Shown one piece after another: positions 35,289 through 42,858 of a stretch of DNA of 56,447 nucleotides. Each line of letters opens with the position of its first letter. Positions within the stretch are counted from its first letter, which is position 1. Made by a program: the position numbers and the translations under genes. The DNA is taken from contig JANWKU010000224.1 of the NCBI GenBank assembly GCA_025451215.1, positions 1-56,447 on the forward strand, given 5' to 3'. This DNA comes from Terriglobales bacterium. Its GTDB lineage: Bacteria; Acidobacteriota; Terriglobia; Terriglobales; Acidobacteriaceae. Under the pieces are notes generated by a model, which ran no database searches, was not told where the DNA came from, and was given only the letters and a program-made list of their open reading frames with translations.

Positions 35289-36461
35289 ATGGCCGAGGCT
35301 GTAGCGAAGCGAAGTAAACCATTGCAGGCTCCGGAGATAGAGTGGCTTGCGCTTTCACTGACGCCGGGGCTGGGGCCCATGCGCGCGCGCCGGGTTGTGG
35401 AGCGTTTTGGAAGCGCAAAGGCTGTTTTTGAAGCCACTCTCACGGAGTTGGAAGCTGTGGGAATCCAGACGGTTTCGGCGCAATCCCTGGGCACCGGCCA
35501 ATCCATGGAGCGTGCGCACGACGAAATGGCGAAGGCCACGGCCGCGGGGGTGCGAGTGATTCATTGCGAAGATCCGGCTTATCCGGCTCGGCTTAAGCAG
35601 ATTTATGATCCGCCGTTGGTACTGTTTGTGCGCGGGAATGTGGATGTGCTCTCTTTGCCGGGCATTGCAGTCGTAGGTACGCGTCATCCAACCCCGTATG
35701 GAACAGGAATGGCCGAACGGTTGGCATGTGATCTTTCGGCCCGCGGCCTGTGCATTTTCAGCGGCCTGGCTCGTGGTGTGGATGCAGCCGCTCACCGTGG
35801 GACGATCCTGGCTAAAGGCAAGACCGTCGCGGTCTTTGGAACTGGTGTGGATGTTATCTATCCTCGGGAAAATCAGCGCATAGCTGACCAGATACTGAGC
35901 ATCGGCGGCACGCTTGTCTCGGAATTTCCCATGGGTCAATTCGCCGCTCCTCAAAATTTCCCTTTGCGAAATCGCATTATCAGCGGCATGTCTATCGGCG
36001 TGCTCGTGGTTGAAGCGGCGGAATATAGCGGTACGCGTATCACCGCGCGGTGCGCTTTGGAGCAAGGCCGTGATGTATTTGCGGTGCCCGGCAATGTCAT
36101 CAACAAAAATTCCTGGGGGCCAAATACGCTTATTAAACAGGGCGCGAAGCTGGTGGCGACCTGGGAAGACGTCTGGGAAGAACTCCCTACAGATGTACGA
36201 CTTGCGCTCGAACCCGCAGTGGCCCCTGAATCGCCGGAGGGGGAAACTGCATCCTTATTTAAGGACGACGTAGCTTCCAGTCCGCATGAGCGCAAGATCT
36301 TGAGCATTTTGAAAGCGGATGAATCCACGCAAATTGATGAAATTGTTGAGCGCCTGGGACCGGAAATTTCATCTTCCGAGATATTTGCCGCGCTGTTCGA
36401 ACTCGAATTGTCAGGGAAAGTAAGGCAGCTTCCCGGCAAGAACTTCGTGAAATGTTTTTAA
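35289..36461 (+). CDS. dprA: DNA-processing protein DprA (Smf)
   Basis: A 390-aa protein with GGGAGG nine bases before the ATG. An N-terminal helix-hairpin-helix/SAM-like region (LTPGLGPMRARRVVERFG) is followed by the Rossmann-fold core, with VGTRHPTPYG, FSGLARGVDAAAHRG, AVFGTGVDVIYP, FPLRNRIISG and VEAAEYSGTRITA. A C-terminal winged-helix domain (about 325-390) is present. DprA loads RecA on single-stranded DNA taken up in natural transformation. It is upstream of topA, the gene order dprA-topA being widespread in bacteria. Confidence 0.96.
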   Translation: MAEAVAKRSKPLQAPEIEWLALSLTPGLGPMRARRVVERFGSAKAVFEATLTELEAVGIQTVSAQSLGTGQSMERAHDEMAKATAAGVRVIHCEDPAYPARLKQIYDPPLVLFVRGNVDVLSLPGIAVVGTRHPTPYGTGMAERLACDLSARGLCIFSGLARGVDAAAHRGTILAKGKTVAVFGTGVDVIYPRENQRIADQILSIGGTLVSEFPMGQFAAPQNFPLRNRIISGMSIGVLVVEAAEYSGTRITARCALEQGRDVFAVPGNVINKNSWGPNTLIKQGAKLVATWEDVWEELPTDVRLALEPAVAPESPEGETASLFKDDVASSPHERKILSILKADESTQIDEIVERLGPEISSSEIFAALFELELSGKVRQLPGKNFVKCF

Positions 36462-36607
36462 CTCCGCGACTCCGAATCGCGCAGCGAATGCAGCGGAGCA
36501 GGATGGCTGAAAACACATAGCTGTAACTGAAGAGCCAACTACGAAACTTGTTGTAATTGGCGTATTCGTGCTAGCTTCAAAACGATTATGGTTGAATTGA
36601 GGGGAAA

Positions 36608-39085
36608 TTGATCAAGGGTTTAGTCATCGTTGAATCGCCGACCAAGGCGAAGACCATCGAGAAGTATCTGGGCAAAGGGTACACCGTCGAAGCTTCGTTC
36701 GGCCACGTTAAAGACCTGCCGAAGAGCACACTGGGCGTGGATATTGACAATGAATTCGAGACCGAATACATCGTCATCCCCGGTAAAGAAAAAGTCCTCG
36801 CCAAGCTGAAGAAGCTGGCGCTGACCGCCGACAAGATTTACCTGGCGCCTGACCCGGACCGCGAAGGCGAAGCCATGGCTGCCCACCTCGCCGAAGAATT
36901 AGGCGACGGCAAAAAATCCAAAAAGAAAAAGAAGAAGAGCGAGAACGACGAGGACGGTGACCGGATCCGCCGCGTCACCTTCAATGAAATTACCAAGCGC
37001 GCGGTGCAGGAAGCATTCGAGCATCCTCGCGACATTAACCGCGATCTCGTGGACGCGCAACAGGCACGCCGCGTTCTAGACCGTCTGGTTGGCTATCAGG
37101 TCTCTCCTCTACTTTGGGATAAAGTCCGCCGTGGTCTTTCCGCTGGACGCGTGCAAACCGTCGCGCTCCGTTTGATTGTCGAGCGCGAGCGGGAAATCAA
37201 GGCCTTCGAGAAGAAAGAATATTGGACCATTGATGCCAACCTCGCGGCGCCCAAACCTCCGGCCTTCGATGCGCGGTTCCTGGGCAAAGGCGAGGAAAAA
37301 GTTGAAGTGGCAAATGGCGAGGATGCGGAGAAGATTCGTGCCGCCCTCGAAAAAGCAGACTGGGTAGTCCGCACCGCCGACAAGAAAGAACGGCGCCGCA
37401 ATGCGACCCCGCCCTTCACCACCAGCAAATTGCAACAGGATTCTTCCCGCAAACTGCGCTTCAGCGTGAAGCGCACCATGATGATCGCGCAGCGCTTATA
37501 TGAAGGTGTCGAGCTCGGCGAAGAAGGCTCCGTCGGTCTTATCACCTACATGCGTACCGATTCCACGCGAGTCGCGCCGGAAGCTCTGACCGAAGTCCGC
37601 GAATATATTGGAAAAGAGTACGGCCCGCAGTATTTGCCGGAATCGCCGAACACGTTTAAAGAGAAGAAAGATTCGCAGGGCGCGCACGAAGCGATTCGTC
37701 CCAGCTCTGCTGCGCGGCATCCCGAGCAGATCAAGCAGTATTTAAAAGAAGATGAGTACAAGGTTTACAAGCTCATCTGGCAGCGGTTTGTTGCTTCGCA
37801 AATCATGCCCGCCGTCTTCGACCAGACGACCGTAGATATTGACGCCAAATCCGGAGCGGAAATTTTCTGGTTCCGCGTTACTGGTTCCGTGCTGAAATTT
37901 GACGGCTTCCTGAGGGTCTACGAGGAATCAAAAGACAACAAGGACGAGGAAGACGAAGAACTCAAACACAAGCTGCCTGCACTCGAGCCCGGGCAAAAGC
38001 TGACGCTGAAGGAATTGAAGCCAGAGCAGCATTTCACCGAGCCGCCGCCGCGTTATAACGAAGCCTCGCTGGTAAAAGAACTGGAAGAACGTGGCATTGG
38101 CCGTCCGTCCACATACTCGTCGATTCTCAGCACCATCCAGGAGCGGCAGTATGCGCAGAAGCTGGGCGGAAAATTCACGCCCACGGAAATCGGCTTGGTC
38201 GTAACCGACCTTTTGATCGAGAACTTCCGCGACATCTTCGATATTCAATACACCGCGAAACTCGAAGAAGAGTTGGACGAAATTGAAGAAGGCAAGGAAA
38301 CCTGGACCCAGGCGCTTGCCGCTTTCTATAAGAAGTTCGAGAAGGACCTCAAATACGCTGCGAAGCACATGGAAAACATTAAGCGTATGGAGAAGCCCAC
38401 CGACGAAAAGTGCGAGCGCTGCGGTTCGCCGCTGATCATCAAGTGGGGCAAGCACGGTTCTTTCTACGCTTGCAGTTCCTACGATAAGGAAAATCCCGAC
38501 AGTTGCACCTTTACCAAGGAAAATCCCATCAACCTGCCGGATCTCGATTCAGCCGATACCCAAGACACTGGCGCTGCGGAAGAATATTGCGAGAACTGCG
38601 GCAGAGTGATGGTGCTCAAACGCGGGCGCTTCGGGCAATTCATGGCTTGCACTGGATATCCCGATTGCAAAACCACCCGCCGTTTGGACCAGGGTAAGCG
38701 CGTGCCGGACATTCCGCTGGATGAGAAGTGCCCTAAGTGTGACCGTAACCTTATCATCCGACATGGCCGCTACGGAGAATTCACTTCATGCAGCGGATAT
38801 CCCGAGTGCAAATATGTGAAGCAGAATTTCATCGGGGTAAAATGCCCGCTCTGCACGGACGGGGATTTAGTCGAGAAGAAAGCGCGCAAGGGAAATACTT
38901 TCTATGGCTGCTCGAATTATCCCAAGTGCAAGTTCACATCCGCCAGTAAGCCCATTGCGGAGAAGTGCCCGAGCTGCGGAAATGAGTTCCTGGTGGAAAA
39001 GAACTTGAAGGCAGGGCCGGTGATCGCTTGTCCGAATAAAGAGTGCGATTTTGAGCGGCAAGCCGAACCTGCGCCCGTTGCATAA
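36608..39085 (+). CDS. topA: DNA topoisomerase I with five C-terminal zinc ribbons
   Basis: An 825-aa type IA topoisomerase with TTG start 36608 and GAGGGG upstream. The TOPRIM domain has VESPTKAKTI and PDPDREGE (81-88), and the active tyrosine is Tyr314 in GLITYMRTDSTR. A lysine-rich insert (about 102-117) sits within the TOPRIM region. The C-terminal 200 residues hold five C4-type ribbons starting CERCG, CENCG, CPKCD, CPLCT and CPSCG. The enzyme relaxes negative supercoils. Ribbons of this kind bind single-stranded DNA and RNA polymerase in other bacteria. The number is on the high side but not unique. Confidence 0.97.
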   Translation: MIKGLVIVESPTKAKTIEKYLGKGYTVEASFGHVKDLPKSTLGVDIDNEFETEYIVIPGKEKVLAKLKKLALTADKIYLAPDPDREGEAMAAHLAEELGDGKKSKKKKKKSENDEDGDRIRRVTFNEITKRAVQEAFEHPRDINRDLVDAQQARRVLDRLVGYQVSPLLWDKVRRGLSAGRVQTVALRLIVEREREIKAFEKKEYWTIDANLAAPKPPAFDARFLGKGEEKVEVANGEDAEKIRAALEKADWVVRTADKKERRRNATPPFTTSKLQQDSSRKLRFSVKRTMMIAQRLYEGVELGEEGSVGLITYMRTDSTRVAPEALTEVREYIGKEYGPQYLPESPNTFKEKKDSQGAHEAIRPSSAARHPEQIKQYLKEDEYKVYKLIWQRFVASQIMPAVFDQTTVDIDAKSGAEIFWFRVTGSVLKFDGFLRVYEESKDNKDEEDEELKHKLPALEPGQKLTLKELKPEQHFTEPPPRYNEASLVKELEERGIGRPSTYSSILSTIQERQYAQKLGGKFTPTEIGLVVTDLLIENFRDIFDIQYTAKLEEELDEIEEGKETWTQALAAFYKKFEKDLKYAAKHMENIKRMEKPTDEKCERCGSPLIIKWGKHGSFYACSSYDKENPDSCTFTKENPINLPDLDSADTQDTGAAEEYCENCGRVMVLKRGRFGQFMACTGYPDCKTTRRLDQGKRVPDIPLDEKCPKCDRNLIIRHGRYGEFTSCSGYPECKYVKQNFIGVKCPLCTDGDLVEKKARKGNTFYGCSNYPKCKFTSASKPIAEKCPSCGNEFLVEKNLKAGPVIACPNKECDFERQAEPAPVA

Positions 39086-39191
39086 CCGGTAACAATGGCA
39101 GACCATTTTTTTGAATCGGAATGCCGCTATCTCTTCATCAAACAGTTCCATCATTAAATTATTCGTTCGCAATTTTCCTGGAGGATATTGA

Positions 39192-39641
39192 ATGCCTAAA
39201 AAGCCGACGTCTGCCGATGCTCAACTTGTCTTGCAGCTTTATGATTTTCGTCGTGAAGCAGAAATGCGCAAAGCGCGCACTTGGTTTGCAAATTTCTGGC
39301 CGGCGAGCGCGAATGAAATTTTGGAGGTCGTCAACAATTTCGGGACTCCCGAGAATGCGTGGTTTCGGCAGGTCACCGGCTACTGGGACATGGCGGCCGC
39401 TTTAGTCTTGAGCGGCGCGATGAATGAGGAATTATTTACCGACACGAACGGCGAAATGTGGTTCGTGTTTTCGAAACTGCATCCGTTTTTGGCCGAAGCC
39501 AGGAAGACGTCGAAGCTTTCGCAATTGCTGTTGCGGGTTAAAAAGATGGCGAAGAAATCAAAAATCGGCCGCGAACGCCTGAGCACCATGGAAAAGCGAT
39601 TCGGGCGTCGCCGCGAGGCTGCCGCCGGCAAATCTTCCTAA
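39192..39641 (+). CDS. Conserved-looking cytoplasmic protein of unknown function
   Basis: A 149-aa protein with GGAGG seven bases before ATG 39192, which makes it a confident gene. It is mostly helical, has no membrane segment, and contains LYDFRREAEMRKARTWFANFWP, then NAWFRQVTGYWDMAAALVL and a basic, Arg/Lys-rich C-terminus that might contact nucleic acid. I do not recognise a family. It follows topA by 106 bases on the same strand and may be co-transcribed. Confidence 0.8.
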   Translation: MPKKPTSADAQLVLQLYDFRREAEMRKARTWFANFWPASANEILEVVNNFGTPENAWFRQVTGYWDMAAALVLSGAMNEELFTDTNGEMWFVFSKLHPFLAEARKTSKLSQLLLRVKKMAKKSKIGRERLSTMEKRFGRRREAAAGKSS

Positions 39642-39703
39642 TACTTAGAAGCAAAATGTGTGCATGGATGCGCTCGCGCGGGAGTGCTCAGGCGGAAGTT
39701 TGC

Positions 39704-40546
39704 TCAGGAAAGGTATTTCTTGATGTACTCATCCCGGGTGTGCGCAAGCTCGTGCGCGTCGCCGTCGAAAATTACTTTTCCGTCGCGCAAAATTAGGAAT
39801 GACATTGGCACTTCGGCTTTTGATCCCGGAGGCAGCCTTTTCATGTGACCGCTGGCGCGGTCAAAACAATGCGTGGCCATTACGAATGCATCCTGCAGCC
39901 GATGGGTCACGAGCAGGGAACTTGTTTTATACACGTCCCGTTGTTTCACGAGAAGCTCGATAATGTTGGTAGACGTGATGGGATCAAGGCCTCCGGTTGG
40001 CGAATCATAAAGCAAGACTTCCGGCTTAGTGATGATGGCGCGCGCGATTGCCACCCGGCGGCGCATGCCGCCCGACAGTTCGGAAGGCAGCATGTCTATG
40101 GTGTTCTCAAGCTCCACAAAACTAAGCGCTTCACGCACCCTTTGGTCAATCTGTTCTTCCGGAATTTTTCCTTCTTCCGTAAGGCGGAAGGCAACATTCT
40201 CGCGTACATTCAAAGAATCGAATAACGCGCTTTCCTGAAACACAATGCCCACGCGGCTGCGCAGTTCGAACAAGCGGTCTTCTGTCATCTCCGTAATGTC
40301 TTCGCCGAGCACGAAAATACGTCCGCTGTCTGCTTTTAACAATCCTAGAGCCAGTTTGAGGATGGTGCTCTTGCCCGCTCCGGCGGCGCCAAAAATTGCT
40401 TTGGTTTCTCCGTGAGGAAGACGGAAGGAGATGCCATCCAGCACCGGCTTGTGTTCGAAAATAAGCTCTACGTTCTCAAACACAATCGCGTCACTTGGCG
40501 GCTGCACCCTGGCCTCGGACGGAAACATCTGGGAAGACAATGCCAT
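39704..40546 (-). CDS. mlaF: MlaF-like ABC transporter ATPase with altered Walker B
   Basis: A 280-aa protein from ATG 40546, coupled to the mlaE stop through TGATG. Motifs: Walker A GAAGAGKST (53-61), Q-loop VFQESALFD, signature LSGGMRRR (157-164), Walker B VLLYDSPTGGLDP and switch His in LVTHR (about 215). In Walker B, Asp181 is followed by Ser182 where the catalytic Glu is expected. It otherwise has MlaF/Mkl-type sequence, thought to energise phospholipid traffic between the membranes. It has an unusual insert of basic residues around 225-240 (GHMKRLPPGSKAEVP). Confidence 0.9.
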   Translation of the reverse strand: MALSSQMFPSEARVQPPSDAIVFENVELIFEHKPVLDGISFRLPHGETKAIFGAAGAGKSTILKLALGLLKADSGRIFVLGEDITEMTEDRLFELRSRVGIVFQESALFDSLNVRENVAFRLTEEGKIPEEQIDQRVREALSFVELENTIDMLPSELSGGMRRRVAIARAIITKPEVLLYDSPTGGLDPITSTNIIELLVKQRDVYKTSSLLVTHRLQDAFVMATHCFDRASGHMKRLPPGSKAEVPMSFLILRDGKVIFDGDAHELAHTRDEYIKKYLS

Positions 40547-41355
40547 CAGCGAAATCCAAGCAGTAAGGTAAGGGCGCGGGTAAGGAAAGCATCCACGGCA
40601 AGAATGAGAACGGAAGAAGCGACCACTGCCTGCGTTGTGCTGCGGCCGACGCCCTGCGTGCCGCCGCTGGTGGCCATGCCGTAGTAGCATCCGACGCTGG
40701 CGATAACAAACCCATAAAACACCGGTTGGATTAGGCCGGTGAATACATCCGCAAAAGCAAGAATCTGCCAGGCGTCGGTCCAGTACTGGCGGAAGTCGAG
40801 CCCCAAAAGCAACGTGGCGACCGCGCTGCCTCCCAGAAGACCGAAAAGGTCGGAAAGGATGGTGAGGAAGAACAGCATGACCGTAGTGGAGACAATGCGC
40901 GGGGTGACGAGCTTTTTGACCGGATCGGTGCCCAGGGCGCGCATGGCGTCAATCTGTTCGGTTACAACCATGGAGCCGAGTTCGCTGGCCATGCCGGATG
41001 CATTGCGCCCCGCCACCATCAGGCCGGTAATCACCGGCCCAAGCTGCCGCACCATACCCACGGAAACCAGTTGCGCGATCAACGAAAGAGAACCAAAGCG
41101 CTGTAACGTGCTGGCGCTGTTCATGGCCAGCACGGCGCCGGTAAAGGTACCCGCAAGAACTGTGATGGAAAGCGAACCGACGCCGATAAGGTCCGCCTGC
41201 TGCAATATGTCGGCAATGTAGAGTGGACGCCGGAACAAATTCGCAAGCGCCTGGGCTGAAAGCAGGATGTAGTCCTGCACGGCCTGCACTTTTTGTTTGG
41301 CGAATTCCGTGGGCGAAATCAGCTCCACGCGACTGAGGAAGTCTTCGGCGGACAT
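40546..41355 (-). CDS. mlaE: MlaE-family ABC transporter permease
   Basis: A 269-aa permease. A short amphipathic N-terminus precedes five hydrophobic segments with the MlaE core: GSLSITVLAGTFTGAVLAMNSA, RQLGPVITGLMVAGRNASGMASELGSM, TEQIDAMRALGTDPVKKLVTPR, and the C-terminal GGTQGVGRSTTQAVV. The family forms the membrane part of the Mla/Mkl phospholipid transporter. MlaD, MlaB and MlaC homologues are not in the window. It shares one base with mlaF and lies 66 bases downstream of the NtrC-type gene on the same strand. Confidence 0.95.
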   Translation of the reverse strand: MSAEDFLSRVELISPTEFAKQKVQAVQDYILLSAQALANLFRRPLYIADILQQADLIGVGSLSITVLAGTFTGAVLAMNSASTLQRFGSLSLIAQLVSVGMVRQLGPVITGLMVAGRNASGMASELGSMVVTEQIDAMRALGTDPVKKLVTPRIVSTTVMLFFLTILSDLFGLLGGSAVATLLLGLDFRQYWTDAWQILAFADVFTGLIQPVFYGFVIASVGCYYGMATSGGTQGVGRSTTQAVVASSVLILAVDAFLTRALTLLLGFR

Positions 41356-41421
41356 ATTATTTTCGTGTACTGAGGGAAACTATATCAGAGCGGCGAAAAG
41401 GCAATCAGAATTTTGGAGAGA

Positions 41422-42858
41422 TCATTCCCTGCTTTTTTTCTTGATCTCGATATTTAGGCGCTTGATTTTCTGGTTGAGCGTGGAGAGTGGGACTTTAAAT
41501 CGTTCGGCCGCCTCGGTCTGGTTCCAGTTACATTTTTCCAGCATGTCTACAATGATGTGGCGCTCGCATTCTTCCATGATGTCAAAGAGCGTGGCATCCG
41601 AACGCTGCTCGAAGAGAGGGAAGGCCGCTCCGCGCCCGGCGATATTGTCGGGCAGGAGGTCAACGCCGATTTCCGAGCCTGACGACAGCACGACGGCGCG
41701 CTCAATTACGTTTTCCAACTCGCGCACATTGCCCGGCCAGGAATAGCTCATGAGCGCGCGCAGGGCCTCGGTGGTCGCAATCCGCGCTGGGCGCTGGTTT
41801 TCCGCGGAATATTTCTCCAGGAAAAAATTCACCAGCAGAAGAATATCTTCCTTGCGCTGCCTGAGCGAAGGAAGATCAATGCTGATGACGTTGAGGCGGT
41901 AGAAAAGGTCTTCACGGAATTTGCCTTCCCGCACCAATTGGCGCAGGTCTACATTCGTGGCGGCGATAATTCTGACGTCCACCTGAAGTTCCTGTACGCC
42001 GCCCAAATGCATGAATTTCCGGTCTTGCAGTACGCGCAGGATTTTCGCCTGCGTGTCCATGCTCATGTTCCCAATTTCATCCAGGAAAAGAGTGCCGCGG
42101 TCGGCGACTTCAAACAGGCCTTTTTTAGAGGCGATGGCGCTGGTGAACGCGCCCTTCACGTGCCCAAACAGAGTGGATTCAAGCAAATCCGCCGGCATGG
42201 AGCCAGTGTTCACGGGAACGAACGGACGTTCGCGGCGGTCGGAGTGTAGATGAATAGCCTTAGCGATCAGCTCTTTTCCCGTGCCGCTTTCCCCTTGCAA
42301 AAGAATGGTGGAGCGGCTGGTGGCGACCTGGGAGACAAGGTCGAATATCTTGAGCATCGCGTCGCTCTTGCCCACGATATTTTCAAAGCTGTAACGCTGT
42401 TTCAATGCGCGCTTCAGCTGGACGTTTTCTTCTTCCGTCCGGCGACGCGAAATGGCCGCGCGCACGTCGGCCAGCAACTTCTCGTTGTCCCAGGGCTTTT
42501 GAATAAAATTTGCCGCGCCCGATTGCATGGCGCGCACCGCATTTTCCACGGTGCCGTAAGCGGTAATCATTATGACCGAAAGGTGCCGGTCCTGTTCGCG
42601 AATTGCAGCGAGCAGGTCGATACCATTGCGGTCGGGAAGCGCGAGATCCAACAACACCAGTTCGAAAGGGCGGTCGCCCAGCTTTGCCAGTCCTTCTTCG
42701 CCGTTAGCGGCAGTGGTTACGTTATAGCCTTCCATTTCCAGCAAAGTCTGCAATGACTCGCGGATCGCGGCCTCATCGTCAATGATGAGGACAAACCCCG
42801 CTTCATTGCGAGCGGATTCGTTTTCTGACCGGCGCGTGAGTACGGCAACTTCAGGCAT
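41422..42858 (-). CDS. NtrC-family sigma-54-type response regulator with GAFTSA loop
   Basis: A 478-aa protein in three parts. The receiver domain (about 22-135) has Asp71 in LVLLDLALPD and Lys121. The AAA+ domain (about 160-390) has Walker A GESGTGKE (189-196), GAFTSA (236-241) in place of the canonical sigma-54-contacting GAFTGA, Walker B LFLDEIG (257-263) and the arginine-finger region REDLFYRLNV. The C-terminal Fis-type HTH reads NQTEAAERFKVPLSTLNQKIK. It overlaps the kinase gene by eight bases, so they should form a pair. The Ser in the loop could weaken sigma-54 contact. Confidence 0.95.
   Translation of the reverse strand: MPEVAVLTRRSENESARNEAGFVLIIDDEAAIRESLQTLLEMEGYNVTTAANGEEGLAKLGDRPFELVLLDLALPDRNGIDLLAAIREQDRHLSVIMITAYGTVENAVRAMQSGAANFIQKPWDNEKLLADVRAAISRRRTEEENVQLKRALKQRYSFENIVGKSDAMLKIFDLVSQVATSRSTILLQGESGTGKELIAKAIHLHSDRRERPFVPVNTGSMPADLLESTLFGHVKGAFTSAIASKKGLFEVADRGTLFLDEIGNMSMDTQAKILRVLQDRKFMHLGGVQELQVDVRIIAATNVDLRQLVREGKFREDLFYRLNVISIDLPSLRQRKEDILLLVNFFLEKYSAENQRPARIATTEALRALMSYSWPGNVRELENVIERAVVLSSGSEIGVDLLPDNIAGRGAAFPLFEQRSDATLFDIMEECERHIIVDMLEKCNWNQTEAAERFKVPLSTLNQKIKRLNIEIKKKSRE

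Noticed and set aside
35192-35539. N-terminal extension of mqnA by 116 residues
   Set aside because: It lies antisense to dprA, and the MqnA family begins at the ATG at 35191.
40547-40690. Extension of the MlaF-like protein by 48 residues
   Set aside because: It overlaps mlaE in another frame; ATG 40546 is coupled to the mlaE stop and gives the normal N-terminus.
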